Positions 35,573 through 47,430 of a stretch of DNA of 64,000 nt are shown here, piece after piece; position 1 is the first letter of the stretch; each line of letters opens with the position of its first letter. The stretch comes from Paraphysomonas bandaiensis (taxonomy: Eukaryota; Chrysophyceae): contig CBFFRP010000167.1 in the NCBI GenBank assembly GCA_965644295.1, positions 62,001-126,000 on the forward strand, in the 5' to 3' direction. The notes beneath the pieces are model-generated. The model was not told where the DNA came from. It searched no databases and saw nothing but the letters and a program-made list of their open reading frames with translations. The position numbers were made by a program, and so were the translations under genes.

Positions 35573-35876
35573 TCAGTGGGCATACTGCAGTAGGATTCCT
35601 GTATATACACATATACGTTGTAATAACCTGTATGTACGTACAGTATCTAATGATCGCATCTTGAGGTTGCTGTTGGTCAGTGCATATCTATGTATAATGT
35701 GTACGTATTGTATGTATACATAACAAGATGGTGGATGTGTGTATGTGGATAGGGTGGGTGTGCATTGTTCTTGTGCATTACACACACACTGACAACAACT
35801 GCACTATCTGCACAATACTATTGCTAATATATTCGCTCTTAGACGACAGATTACTTTAGTTTCTAATCTCCTCAGA
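35573..35876 (+). promoter_or_regulatory. Transketolase 5' region
   Basis: Contains TATGTACGTACAGTATC and TGTACGTATTGTATGTATAC, GTAC-rich words like those upstream of other genes, and an ATTCGCTCTTAGACG stretch just before the start codon. No element is identified with certainty. Confidence 0.3.
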
Positions 35877-38645
35877 ATGCCAGCAAAACGAACTGCATCT
35901 GCATCAGGTAACGGCGAGAAGAGAGCCAAGGGCCTTGCTCTCGACACAGCTCTAGCTGAGAAATGCATTAATACCATCCGCGTACTCACTGCTGATGTTG
36001 TGGAGAAGGCTAAATCTGGCCATCCTGGTGCACCAATGGGCTGTGCTCCGATGGCACACCTGCTGTGGGGTGAATTTATGGATTTCAATTCAGATGTTCC
36101 CTCTTGGCCCAATCGTGACAGATTTGTGCTATCTAACGGTCATGCATGCGCTCTTCTCTACAGGTTTGCTATAATTTTTATGCTTTTTTGTTTAATATAT
36201 TCGTAGTATGTTACACATGAGCGGATATGGTGTCAGCATGGATGATTTGAAGCAGTTTCGTCAGCTGGACTCCATCACTCCAGGCCACCCCGAGAACTTT
36301 GCAACACCTGGGGTTGAGGTGTCGACTGGACCACTTGGACAGGTTAGCTCGTGGTAGTTCTATTTACTACATTATAATATCTAAACAGGGTATTTCGAAT
36401 GCTGTCGGTCTTGCTATCGCTGAGAAACATATGGCTGCTACCTTTAACAAGGTTAGTTAGTCTCGTAAAAGTGTTTGCATATAAGGAAATATTTCACCCC
36501 TTGTTATAGGATGGATTCGATATTGTCGACCATTTCACATACGTAATTTGTGGAGATGGCTGTCTTCAGGAAGGGGTGTCTTCAGAGGCCTCCTCCCTTG
36601 CTGGCCACCTTGGTCTTGGCAAGCTCATAGTACTCTATGACGACAATAACATCACAATTGATGGAGACACTTCTCTATCATTCACCGAAGATGTTGCTGC
36701 CAGATATGCTGCGTACGGCTGGCATGTACAAAGTGTGAATGATGTGAACGACCTTGACGCTCTACGGACTGCTATCCAGAGCGCACAGGAGGAGACCGGT
36801 AGGCCGAGCATTATCAAAGTGCGCACTGTCATCGGACACGGCAGTATTGCTGAGGGCTCTCATAAAGTCCATGGGGCTCCCCTGGGCGCTTCAGATCTGT
36901 CGCAGCTAAAAGTAAAGTATGGTTTTAGCCCAGAAGAGGTTAGATCAGGAGTGGTATGTATATGTACGTATAATGTTGTTTGCAGTCCTTTGTTGTTCCT
37001 GACGATGTGCGCGCCGTGTATTCCGGTCGTGGGGGCGCCGCTAAGTATGAGGCATGGCAAGCTCTCTTCGCGGAGTATAGTGCTGCTCACCCTGAAATTG
37101 CTGGGGAATTTACCCGTCGCTCCCGTGGTGAGCTTCCTGTAGGTTGGAGGGATGCGCTGCCTAGGTTCCCAGTAGAAGAGGTGGCGGTAACCTTGTTGTA
37201 TTATAAGTATCTAATAAGGCACATGTAGGAGAAGAAGGCAGTTGGAACTCGCAACCACTCCGAAGCAGTTTTAAATGCAGTTGCTGCTGCACTGCCTGAA
37301 ATAGTTGGTGGGTCGGCAGATTTGACTCCTTCCAATTTGACGTCTCTTAAGGTACTTCTCATATGCATCTGTTGTTCTGAATCATGTGTAATGTGCAGTG
37401 CTCTGGCGATTTCCAAAAAGACTCGCCTGCGGGACGCTACCTGCGATTTGGAGTCAGAGAACATGGTATGGCAGCCGTGCTCAACGGCATGTTTGCATAT
37501 GGAGGACTTCGCCCATTTGGAGCCACCTTCTTGAACTTTATGGGGTACGCCCTTGGTGCTAGTAGGCTCTCGGCGCTGAGCAGATTCGGAGTTATTTATG
37601 TAATGACACATGATTCCATTGGGTAAGTAAATAGAGCTGTATTATCTATTAGATTTTAGTGATATGACTGCAGTCTTGGTGAGGATGGTCCCACTCATCA
37701 GCCCATTGAAATGTTGGAGTCGTTGAGAGCGCTGCCCAATATGCTCGTCTTCCGCCCTGCTGATGGGAATGAGGTTTACCATAATTTCTAGATTTTTCAG
37801 TGATAATTTTTATGTTTTCGTATGTGAAGGTTTGCGGCTCGTACATCTCCGCTATTGAGAACAGAGACGCCCCTTCTGTCGTTGTGTTGAGCCGCCAGGC
37901 AGCCCCAGCTCAAGAGGGAACCTCTCCTGAGAAGGTATGTTGATTTGTGGTCAGGCTAAAACTTATTTTTCAATCTGCTGGTAGGTTTCCTTCGGGGCTT
38001 ATGTTCTCTCTACGCATGGTAACTCGCCATCACCTTCCCTCATTATTGTGTCCACTGGGACTGAGGTACAGCTGGCTGTTGGAGTTGCCAAAGAATTGTC
38101 GTCAGCCGATGGCCTCACTGTGAGGTGAAGTACAGATGATTGTATTCGAGTAATGATGTAACTGAAATTTAATCAAGAGTCGTGTCCATGCCTTGCTGGG
38201 AGTTGTTCGACAAACAGAGTGTGGGCTACAAGCGTGAGGTGTGTTTTTCACCTTTTACTCTTACACTGCAGTAATACGTCAACTTTCATAGGTCTTCCCT
38301 GAAGGCATTCCAGTGATGTCCGTGGAGGCTTCTGGAGTTCATGGTTGGACAAAGTTTGCTCACTCTTCTTTCGGAATGAACAGTTTTGGACTGTCTGCTC
38401 CTGGAGCAAAGGTATTATTGCGCTGTTGAGAGTGTATAGTCGACTAAGCGCATTGAACTTGCAGGTGTATGAACGCTTCGGCTTCACTGTTCCCAACCTT
38501 TTGGGTTGCGCTCGCCAAGTGTTGAAGTATTACAGCGACAAGAATGCTCCATCTCTAATTGATCGTGTCAGGTGTGTTTTCATTTAAGCATTATATCTTT
38601 TGTTATATATGTTGTAGTTTCCCAGGGCCGACTTATCCTCATTAA
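35877..38645 (+). CDS. TKT: Transketolase
   Basis: Fourteen exons join in phase: 35877-36163, 36207-36342, 36389-36451, 36510-36938, 36986-37180, 37229-37351, 37399-37622, 37674-37773, 37830-37934, 37985-38124, 38178-38238, 38292-38411, 38465-38571 and 38618-38645. The result is 705 residues. Thiamine-diphosphate and substrate motifs are intact: [38 protein letters not shown], the [13 protein letters not shown] and DDNNITIDG core, [18 protein letters not shown], and FPADGNE-like FRPADGNE. The C-terminal domain ([18 protein letters not shown]) is complete and the end is FPGPTYPH. It transfers two-carbon ketol units between sugars in the non-oxidative pentose phosphate pathway (established). 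The start [11 protein letters not shown] is short with no obvious transit peptide, so it is likely cytosolic. Confidence 0.97.
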
Positions 38646-39239
38646 AGCAGCATCTGTGGGGGCCTGTAAGCTGAGATTTGGTCAACTAACGGGTTCATAA
38701 TTGCCACGTACTGTTAGCTCCAAAATTTAAAGTTTTACGTAAATATCGTTTCACTTGATAAGATTTTACTTCGTGACAAACAGGTTTTACTGTTGCAGTT
38801 ATGGCAATTATAGTTCACACTTTAATATCACATCTACTGACAAATACTTGCAAGAAATAGTAATTTACATCTTGGCTTTTACATACACACACAAAACGAT
38901 GAACACAGCAGAACGTAATTTAAAAGGTGCGAATATTAATAAAGAAATCTCCTACAGTAAAAAATATAAAATTATATTTAGAAGAAAAAATAAAAGAGAT
39001 AGTTATAATATTTAACCATGGGTCATAGGTAGTTCAAGCTATTATTCAGTCATAAGCATAAAGCTAGTCTTTGTTCGACACGTTTTACGGTCAAAGTATT
39101 CTCAGATAAGAGCGCGCCTTGATCAACCCATTCTGTGGTAGGCTCTTCCACTATTTCCCATTTAGCCCATTTCTTTGACAAATCAACAAGAGTAACACAA
39201 ACATAATAAATTCTTAAACATCAATAATAGCTATACAAC

Positions 39240-39860
39240 TAATGTGCTCCTTACCACAGAAGGATGCTGAAGGCATAGATAGCAAGTGCGAAGTTTAGAA
39301 ATTCGTACATAAATGTGATGGTGAATGTAAAAAATTGTAGCCCTCTTGTTGCCATTTTGGCATCACCGTCACATACATGAATATGCATTACGTTTAACCC
39401 CTGCTCGTTCAACTGAATCGAATGCTTTGTGTATGATATGAGAGATGGCATAACCCGAACCCTGAAACGACTGGGTGCCAATGCTCCAAATCGTCCAACA
39501 AGCAACCTTAATCGTCAAGTGTGATATTTAAACTCTACAATAAAATTCTTGAAGTTGTTGCGAAGTCCTAGTGTTAATAATATTCTACATTACTTTGATA
39601 TTCTACATCAGACGTAGGATAGAAGATGGCTTGGAATATTTGGTCATCTGATTTGAAAGTTTATTTATCATTGTGGTTTCTCTCTACAAATGTGCAAAAT
39701 AATGAAATCACTTTCAACTGACTGTCAATATTATTATCTTAACTAAAGTAAATATCATAGTTATTGTTTGAGCAGATTATTGAAGTTGAATGTCTATACT
39801 TTCCCGGTGCTAATATGAGCGTTCCGTTGAACCCAATTCAACACAAAATGAGATAACTAC
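39240..39860 (+). repeat. Dispersed repeat family R2, second copy
   Basis: Matches 30576-30990 and 54047-54640 over shared words such as GTACATAAATGTGATGGTGAATG, GAAGTTGTTGCGAAGTCCT, TCATTGTGGTTTCTCT and ATTGAAGTTGAATGTCTAT. A minus-strand frame at 39251-39505 lies inside it and is not conserved in the other copies. Confidence 0.7.
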
Positions 39861-40718
39861 ATTTTTCACCAAGAAGTAGAGAAAGAGATGAAATTATATG
39901 AAATAAATGGAGAAATAATAAATGTTGAGTGTTGCTATATCTTTTGCAATTGAAAGCAATATTTTAAGGTTTTTGAATTAATGCTGTTACTTGAAGAATA
40001 TGTTATTTTTTACTTCTAGATTAAAGTAAGCGAGAAAGATTTTTTAGCGGCATTAAGAGATGAGAGTGCCAGAAATGTAAACAGTTTGGTGCATTTCATA
40101 CTGCCTTGATCCGTATGGGAGCATGCTGCTTAATATCTATGGTGTCACAGTGGTGTAGTTTAAGGGCATATTTGTATCAAGCTATCGAAAGAGAATATGG
40201 CTGTGATACTCTATCCATATTTTTAACTTGTGGCTCGTCATTGCAATACTATCTTCAACTAGATACTGTATTCAGCGGTAGAAGATTGTTTGTAATAATA
40301 TATGTAGTATAATTATTCGTATGACAGAATACTTTTCGTAAAATAATATAAACGACAGTACTATATTACTTTTCTAATAGCTTTGATGTGAAAGCTTTTT
40401 GACGATTTGATTAAATTATTACTAATCTTAAAGAGCGCTTATATTGCAACAGAAAAGCTATCATTAATAGAAGCCACCATATAGCTGTTCATATTGACAT
40501 CACTTTCATATTTAAGTTTATGCTAAAACTATATTGTCATAGAGATGTTCTCAGTATACGTGTTCAGTGCAAAGTATACTTGGGTGCGGTTGCTGAGCTA
40601 TTAGACAGTGCACTTCTTGATGAATGCTGCGTAAACTTGACCAGCAATGAATACTGCACTGTTGCTGTTTGTAGTTCATAGTAATATTGTTTGAGTACTA
40701 CGAAACGACTCATATACC

Positions 40719-41130
40719 GTCAACAAAGTCGGACTCACACCTTTTCGTGGTATTCTCCGGAAACTAACGTGAGCCACAATATATATATAGTCGGCAGATA
40801 GTGTTCTGCCCACTCACAGCCAAATGCAAGTGCGGTGCAAGAAAGGACACTAATATAGGTGTTACTTGTGTAGACGTCTTTGGGCCCTCACGAATAAACA
40901 GACATCCGGGACAGGGCCCACCTGAAGGGTAATCAGGGTATTGGGCTGCCTGCTGAAGTCAAGCATCCGGGATGTTCACTTTAAAGACTCCAATAACCTG
41001 AAGTCAGCAGTAATGCCAGGTATATCAACATCCTGCTTGCTTTTTGTGATAGAGCGACGGTGGTTGCACTTTGGTGCTCGCGGTGACGCACAAGCATCTT
41101 TCGTAGCGTAGTTAAATAGTAGGATATCAG
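40719..41130 (+). repeat. Dispersed repeat R1, about 410 bp
   Basis: Begins CAACAAAGTCGGAC and ends AATAGTAGGATATCAG, colinear with 62838-63244. Shared blocks: CTTTTCGTGGTATTCT, GGGAAACTAACGTG-like GGAAACTAACGTGAG, GTATTGGGCTGCCTGCTGAAGTC, CCGGGATGT, TGGTGCTCGCGGTGACGCACAAG. No frame is conserved between copies. Confidence 0.85.
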
Positions 41131-41448
41131 TTATGTATTTAGGCATTCCAGGTAAGCGTAACAGTTATATTTATACTTCTAATCAGGCCATTCCAGTACA
41201 GATGCTAAAATGTTGTATAATATGCTGCATATCATTAAAGAGGGCTGCAGCTCTATAAAAACAGCATGATTTTATAGCATCAATTCCAATTATATATATA
41301 TTTTGTTAAGTATAAATTTCTCTTTTCTAGAAAAGCAAAAATTATTTTTCACAATATACCCACCGACACACTAGAAGGAAATAAGTGTAAATATTTAATG
41401 CATGTATTGAACTCCGAATGACTACAGATACGCTATAAATAGGCCTCG

Positions 41449-42502
41449 CTAATATTTATACTTCGCTACCCACTTAATCTTCTTTCCTGCGTGTGGTTTC
41501 TCATTTTTCTTTCTTGTTCTTCTATCTCTGGCCATGAGGTCACCAGTGTTTCTCATTGCATTAGTTCTGTCAACCACAGCTATTCCCTTCGGTTTAACAG
41601 CTCGTAAGCTTCCCTTCAGTTCATCAGAGAGAGGAACAGCTGCAGCCTCATCATATGTCATGCCGTCTGCTTCAGCTGCTGAAGCCTCCTTCAGTGCTTT
41701 GATATATTCCTTGTGCGCTTCGCGTTCCTTTTCTTCTTTCTCTAGGGACTGCACATGTCGCCCCAACACCTCAATGTCCTTCATCAGGTCACGTTCCTCA
41801 CGCTCTTTGTGTCGCTCATTCTGCAATATATTACGGTTTCTTATCTTGTTGCGCTGAGCACGAGTAAGTTTCTCTTTTGGCTTTGTCCGCCGTGTTCCTG
41901 GTTCAGCCCCACTGTCTGACTCGTCATCAGATTCGGATTCGGACTCATCAGATTCAGTCCAGGCAACACTATTAGCTATCTGGGGCACTTTGTCGAACGC
42001 AGTGTTCTTACGTACAAGTTTTTCCTCGTGCTGGATGCTGAGAGCGACCGCCTACAAAATAAATCACTAAGGCCATAGAGAGGTCAATACGATGTACCTC
42101 AGCTAATACATCTTGATGATCATTGTGGGAAGGATTATAAGACAATCCTCCCTCAGGCACACGAATTTTCTTCTTATTGCTAGGCTTGTTTGGTTTGGCC
42201 GAAGAGCTTTCGTCCCCCCACAAATCAAACAGCTCTTTGCTCTGTTTTTTTTTCTTCTTATTTGAAGTATCTTGAAGTTGTTTTGATATTAGTTTCCGCT
42301 CAACTTTAGATACGACTCTTGTGCTCTGCAGTGCTTCACGCTCTTTGTTTAACTTCCGCCTTGAGTTCTTGGACCCGGCCCTATCAACAACAAAGAGCTC
42401 TTCATCGTTCTGTCCAGCCAACACACCTGCATCGACACTATCATCGACATAGTTCTCATATGACTGTACAAGCTCTGCTTCTCTTTGCCTTTTCCTGGGC
42501 AT
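41449..42502 (-). CDS. NOP53: NOP53-family ribosome biogenesis factor
   Basis: Two exons: 42098-42502 and 41449-42051, with a 46-nt intron (GTACATCG ... TTTTGTAG), giving 335 residues. The protein is very Lys/Arg- and Glu-rich. Marker segments for Nop53/GLTSCR2 are the DLWGDES block, PEGGLSYNPSHNDHQDVLAE (the family's SYNPS..DHQ.L...A), a long charged helix KEREERDLMKDIEVLGRHVQSLEKEEKER, then LSDELKGSLRAVKPKGIAVVDR and a basic end KKNEKPHAGKKIKWVAKYKY. Nop53 helps 60S ribosome assembly and recruits the exosome to pre-rRNA (established). The join is in phase at GAG-GCG. Confidence 0.93.
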
Positions 42503-42784
42503 TATGTATCTGGCTATATCCTGAAGTTATTCGACTATACGATATCAGAATATATAGCCTTCAAGTGAACTCTTCTCTCCTACATGTACTCTATATACAG
42601 ACCACTATAGTATATATGCCCATACCACTGATATTGAATGGTTGTTGTACATGTCAGGACGCAGGAACCAATCATCAGTGCCACACTTTCATTCATTCGT
42701 TCTGAATGGTAGTGTACCAAACTGGTTGAGAATTGAATATGTAATTCATTTATATATAATATATTCTATCGAAATAGTCAGCAA
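42503..42784. promoter_or_regulatory. NOP53 upstream region and tRNA 5' flank
   Basis: AT-rich, with GTACTCT and TTGTACATGTC words near NOP53. No coding potential. A frame overlapping the NOP53 start on the other strand (42319-42705) is a shadow. Confidence 0.3.
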
Positions 42785-42856
42785 GCGGGGATAGCTCAGC
42801 GGTAGAGCAATTGATTGCAGCTCAATAGGCCATTGGTTCGAATCCGATTTCTCGCT
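42785..42856 (+). tRNA. trnC-GCA: tRNA-Cys (GCA), copy 1
   Basis: Folds as a standard cloverleaf. The acceptor GCGGGGA pairs with TTCTCGC (two G-U pairs), D arm GCTC/GAGC, anticodon arm ATTGA-TTGCAGC-TCAAT with anticodon GCA, and T arm ATTGG-TTCGAAT-CCGAT. The A and B box sequences (TAGCTCAGCGGT and GGTTCGAATCC) are intact. The discriminator base is T (U73), as expected for tRNA-Cys. A pol III stop of six T follows a few bases downstream. Confidence 0.95.
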
Positions 42857-42964
42857 TCTCCTTTTTTGCACCTTTCATACACTGATATGATCGGAAACGT
42901 ATTCTGTGGCATGAACTTAAAATAAACCTTTATATTAACCAAATAACTCACGTGTTGTCAGCAA

Positions 42965-43036
42965 GCGGGGATAGCTCAGCGGTAGAGCAATTGATTGCAG
43001 CTCAATAGGCCATTGGTTCGAATCCGATTTCTCGCT
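42965..43036 (+). tRNA. trnC-GCA: tRNA-Cys (GCA), copy 2
   Basis: Identical in sequence to the copy at 42785-42856, including flanking GTCAGCAA upstream and CTTCTC downstream, with a run of eight T as terminator. The spacer between the two (42857-42964) is otherwise different, so the identical block of about 85 bp looks like a recent local duplication or is kept identical by conversion. Confidence 0.95.
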
Positions 43037-43498
43037 TCTCTTTTTTTTGCTATTTTCAAAGATATCTTTGTGTTTTTTTATGTAAATATTCCGGATTTTT
43101 ATATGCTGTACTGCTGTATACTGGCGTAATAGTATCATACCGCATACTCTGCGTGCTATAGTTATGGGAGGGGGCAGAGTATTTAACTCGACATTGCTAT
43201 AGTATCATCTCCGGCTGCCACGAAACTCTCAGCAGATACCGTTATCCAGGAGCTCTTAAGTCATCGACAAGGGACTATCCTGTATGCAATATAGAGCATC
43301 ACCACCCCTTGCAGGCCATATATATACAGATAGTTCTATATACTAAGAGTCCATTTAACGGACACGGATTAAGAGACACCAACACCTGTATCATCACTTA
43401 AACCAATCACCGGAGAGTTATCTTTTGTGCGGATTGTTTGAGTACTTCAGCGAGATATTGTGTGAGCTACCTGTGACGGCACTGTGCGATAGTTTGAT
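43037..43498. other. Intergenic upstream of the glycosyltransferase-like gene
   Basis: AT-rich spacer between the tRNA pair and the 43499 gene. Nothing else recognised. Confidence 0.35.
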
Positions 43499-45376
43499 AT
43501 GAGTATATTGAGAGGCGCAACAGTTATCGCTCTTGTTTTGTTTGTGAGGTTATCAACAATCAATGCACGAATGAAATAATTTCTATGCAGTGCGAATGGA
43601 GGATACAGATCACGGCTGGTATCTATGCTGAATCGAAACCAAATTCAGAGCAAACTCTTTGAGCCATGTATGGGAAAAGGTGAATGCTTCAGGTAAATTC
43701 TCTCTATATAAAAATAAGTACCAATCAATTAGACACTTTGTAGTGGCGCTTGGATGGGTAATATAGCTCATCTATTAGATAATCCAAAACTTGATGAATT
43801 TTTCCCCAATGGTGAAATCGATAAGGACACTCGATCCGTTCGTTGCGAAGATGCGTCTTTTTTCTTTTTTCATAAAATGCTCGATATTCGTCGCACAGAG
43901 AAATGGGGCGAGCCTCCTATTCAGACGATTGATCTCTTTGACTTCTCTGGTTTATTACTATAATATTATATCGTAAGTAATACCAGTTACTGTAGTTTTA
44001 CATTTGTCATCGACGGAGAGGCTTTTGTACAAAACTTTGAATCGTTCGAAGGAGGCAAAGGTATTGCTCGTATAAGTCACAATTAAATATCTTTCAGCTT
44101 CATAGGACTTGCTGGAAAGGGAGATGAATCACACACTTCGGTCTCTGAGCGTTTATTTTAATCCTCATGCGGAGGGTAACATTAGGTGAACGACTGAGTA
44201 TTACATGAACGGACTTCATCTATTTCTGCAGACGGATGGCCATGGAAGGCAAGAGCACTGCTTTGGCTTCTTCTGCTATCTCATATAATTTTAAAGTACT
44301 GTAGACATCATTTTACGTTTACCTACTGAACTAATTTTCTGACTACATACCAGAACAATAGGAGGTCTTTGCAGGAACTCGCAGATCGCACTCTTGTCGT
44401 GATACCCTTTCTTCTTAGCAGCAAGGGTGAAAGTTAGTACAATTGGGTAGTGTTAACTCTTTGTAAAATATATTTGGTACGCAGGTGGCACAATGAAAAC
44501 TTATAGAAAGAAAAATCTGAAGTTGTGTTTTTGGTCAATCTTTCCACTCTTTCGCAATATAATTGGTAATGCAAGATTTGCAGCGATTGAGTAACGTACT
44601 CACGTGCTTTGCAGGTGCCGTCGTCAATGACAGAGACAGAGAGCAAGCTTTACGCATATTACCTTTTTCACGTGTGATCAAGATTCCCGGTCGGTGTCCT
44701 GTTTGGGGCAGCGACTTTCTCCTCACTTACCATGTGCAGAAGTGACAGTGACGGGCATGTGTGGGCTTCCGATGGCAGCTCTTTTACAAATTAGGCGGTC
44801 TGTGTATTGCTAACATCTTATCGGAGCATCATATGCTTTTGATGTAGGGAAATGTTGATTAATACGACGATGCGAGACTCATTTGACTTCATATACTATA
44901 CGGAAGGGGATCAGGTTTTGTTCGCACGGAAACTGCCGGACATATTTTCGTATCTGACGACACACCAATATACAGTGAGTTTTTATAATTACTTGTAATT
45001 GTATCGTCACTTGTAATATGAGGCCTTATCTCCGCATCGACTCGTTGTGCCATCGGAATTGGTGCTACAGAGTTTTGGCAGAAACTTGACTGAGATGATA
45101 AATATTGGCGGTAGCCATTCAAGATTTTCATGCTGTCTTGATACTTCTTCACTTGCTGTGACCCGCGTACACTGGAAACCAATTTCCAGTCCGTCAGCTA
45201 CTGTGATAAAGATATTTGGTGTACCAGTAGTAGCAGGCAACGGGAATTTTTTCACTCAAGAGTATCGAGTCTGTAACATTTCTCATCGAGTAAATCATTG
45301 CCCTAAAAATGTGAACTCTGCTACATTTCTGATGTATGATGAAGATCCGCCTATATTTATTAAGGTGTTATGTTGA
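43499..45376 (+). CDS. Glycosyltransferase-like protein with signal peptide, 11 exons
   Basis: Eleven exons join exactly in phase: 43499-43548, 43591-43692, 43744-43949, 43996-44060, 44106-44185, 44232-44295, 44354-44432, 44485-44565, 44615-44741, 44848-44974 and 45023-45376. They give 444 residues; the exact summed length is divisible by three, which supports the model. The start MSILRGATVIALVLFV is a signal or anchor sequence. After SGAWMGNIAHLLDN the middle includes LVVIPFLLSS and LCFWSIFPLF. The strongest clue is FDFIYYTEGDQVLFAR (a DxD-like TEGDQ) followed after a splice by LSPHRLV, reminding of eukaryotic DUF-type glycosyltransferases that act in the Golgi. I assign this by pattern, not by database match. 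Expected role is glycan synthesis. Chance open frames at 43791-43976 and 45047-45376 are parts of these exons or shadows. Confidence 0.68.
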
Positions 45377-46163
45377 ACTTATCTGTATACTTAGCAGTAA
45401 TTGTTATATAAGGCTATCCAGGAAAAACTCTACGTAAATGATATGAATGGTGGGTTGACGAAATATATTCACTAGGAAGGGGTATTCGTTTTCACCGGTT
45501 TAGCCAATGATCTTTTTTCCCTTTCCGAGAACGTGTCCTAGTATAGTGCTAGTGTTGATTAAACTAAGCTATGTATAGATTTTTATGAAAATCCCGGCTT
45601 ATCTTTTGTGTGTGCTGACAAGCAAGCCTCAGCTACTTCTACACTACACTTGCGTCATTCATACATGATTCCGAAAACCCCTCGCATTCTAGTGGATGAG
45701 GAGTCTCAACCAATGCAATGCTAGACCTATAATGAGATACTTAGTCATGCATGGTCACGAGAAGCTCCGCGAAATCGTTTTTAGGGAATGGAAAGATGAA
45801 CATGGCTTTGTTAGTTGCTAGAATCTGCGCGAAAAACATATACAGGTGATGCATTGCTATGAAAACCCCGTGTAAACTCTATGAAGAGGTGAAAACAGAT
45901 GAGGCAGTAGAGTGGTTCTCACAGAATCTGTACGCGATCTATATGGTCAGCCAAGATGGTGGCGGGTGTGCGTAACTACGTAGAATTAGCGCAAAATCTG
46001 GTGTTGTAAGTGGTGTACCAGTGAACCCACACTATGGCTACACTGTCGGAATCAGGCCCTGGTAACCATTAACACCTATAAGTAGACAATACCGCTCATA
46101 ATATATAGTGTGGTGCTCCCTTAATTACTAATTTTTAGTTAAATAACAGACTACGAATTGTAA
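45377..46163. other. Intergenic, no gene recognised
   Basis: About 790 bp with no joinable exons that I could identify. Confidence 0.35.
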
Positions 46164-47430
46164 CTACTTCTCGCTCTCCACTGGCACATCAGGAACTTCT
46201 TGCAGGGTTTCATGGAGGGCATCATAAGCATCCCACAACATGTATAATTCGCTCGTAGGAAATAGCAACGATTCTAGAAAATAAGAATTCAGGTGTCATG
46301 ATCAACTTTGCACGATTACAGAGCCTCTCAACAATAACATTAGATTGTGCTTCGATATAAAGCAAAAAGCTGTAGTTGGTCTCTTAGATACTAAGTCGAG
46401 CTCTCTTTTGGTGACCTCGGCGCTGTCCAGAATCAGTTTCTGCACTTTTGTCGAATGAGAACAAACTGGCATTCTTAAACGTCTTTAGTTCTCTATATAT
46501 AGCATATATCAAGTACCAATACATACATGCCATTAATAGTACTTACCGGCAATTATAATGGCATGCATTAATGAAAAATGTCGCGGCGATTATAATGACC
46601 ATTTTAATGGTAATGGCCGCAATGGGGCAGGTATGCAGGTATGCTGTAGTACTGTAGTTTCGCTTCATAAACAACTTAATTTTAGATTGTGATATATATA
46701 TCCTGCGTACAGGAGTGGTATACAGAGTAGAGTATAAAGTCTTGTCTACTCCATGTTATCTTCTAGAGGATATATATATACAGCACCGTAAGTAAACCAT
46801 ATGCAAACGTGGGGGAAAAAATTCCCGCGCTTTTGACGTGTATTCCTCTTGTTAAAACTAGCTTGCTACTAGAGTCCTAAAATAAGTTTCTGCATTATTT
46901 GTACTGATATATATTATATTATTGACTAATATTGCAAAGTATTATTATTTTTCAGTGTATAAATGGGCTGAACTAACCATTTGATTGAAATGTACGTGAA
47001 TTAGCTACAAACTAGTTCTAGCTAGTCATTATTGTATAAACTTAAAGCCACATGATTATATAGAACAGAAGAGTAACGAACATACAATGTACACTCTACT
47101 CTACTCTCTCTACATATATTTCAATAACATTCTGCAGAATACTTTGTTCTTATCCTTCCTGTTATCAAGCTCGAGGCACTGGGCTTCAGCTTTGAAGTTG
47201 TCACGTTCGTAAGCAAAATGAATGTGTTCCAGTATAGAAGACTTTCTATACAGGAGTTCTTCCTGCTCTTCTTTCTATCTTTGCTTTGGTTTCGACGGGG
47301 AGGTCTCATCTTTCGACGAAGCTGAATGATGCCTCCTCTTCACAGCTGCTGAAGTGCCCATCATCAATGCGTGCAGGTAACTCCACAGAGCTCTCGATCT
47401 CTTTCTTCCGACAACCCTTTCTTAAAAAGT
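46164..47430 (-). pseudogene. Possible SWC4/DMAP1-like gene or remnant (exons discontinuous)
   Basis: On the minus strand the last exons join in phase: 46392-46482, 46314-46349 and 46164-46273, ending ALHETLQEVPDVPVESEK-stop. The block NVIVERLCNQSLLFPTSELYMLWDAYDALHETL resembles the DMAP1/SWC4 segment (K-VE--L-ELG...PTxx-...YDELR-D...L). A separate stretch at 47143-47270 codes EEQEELLYRKSSILEH..YERDNFKAEAQ, like the ...EEEEYLIAELRKIEARKKEREK... region of DMAP1. An upstream extension (ALWSYLHALMMGTSAAVKRRHH...) continues in frame but has an in-frame TAG, and no SANT domain is visible upstream, though one lies 5' of this region in true DMAP1. The large gap between segments would need an intron of about 650 nt, unlike the genome norm. 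It may be a decayed or partial gene. Confidence 0.35.

Larger units (their letters stand above)
38646..41448. other. Repeat-rich intergenic region
   Basis: About 2.8 kb. Contains an R2 copy (39240-39860), an R2-like fragment near 40040-40110, and R1 at 40719-41130. The remaining stretches are AT-rich with no supported gene. A frame at 38755-39015 has no family resemblance. Confidence 0.5.

Noticed and set aside
35195-35723. Several long frames reading YIHT/MYVC repeats on both strands
   Set aside because: They are translations of the CATA microsatellite, not genes.
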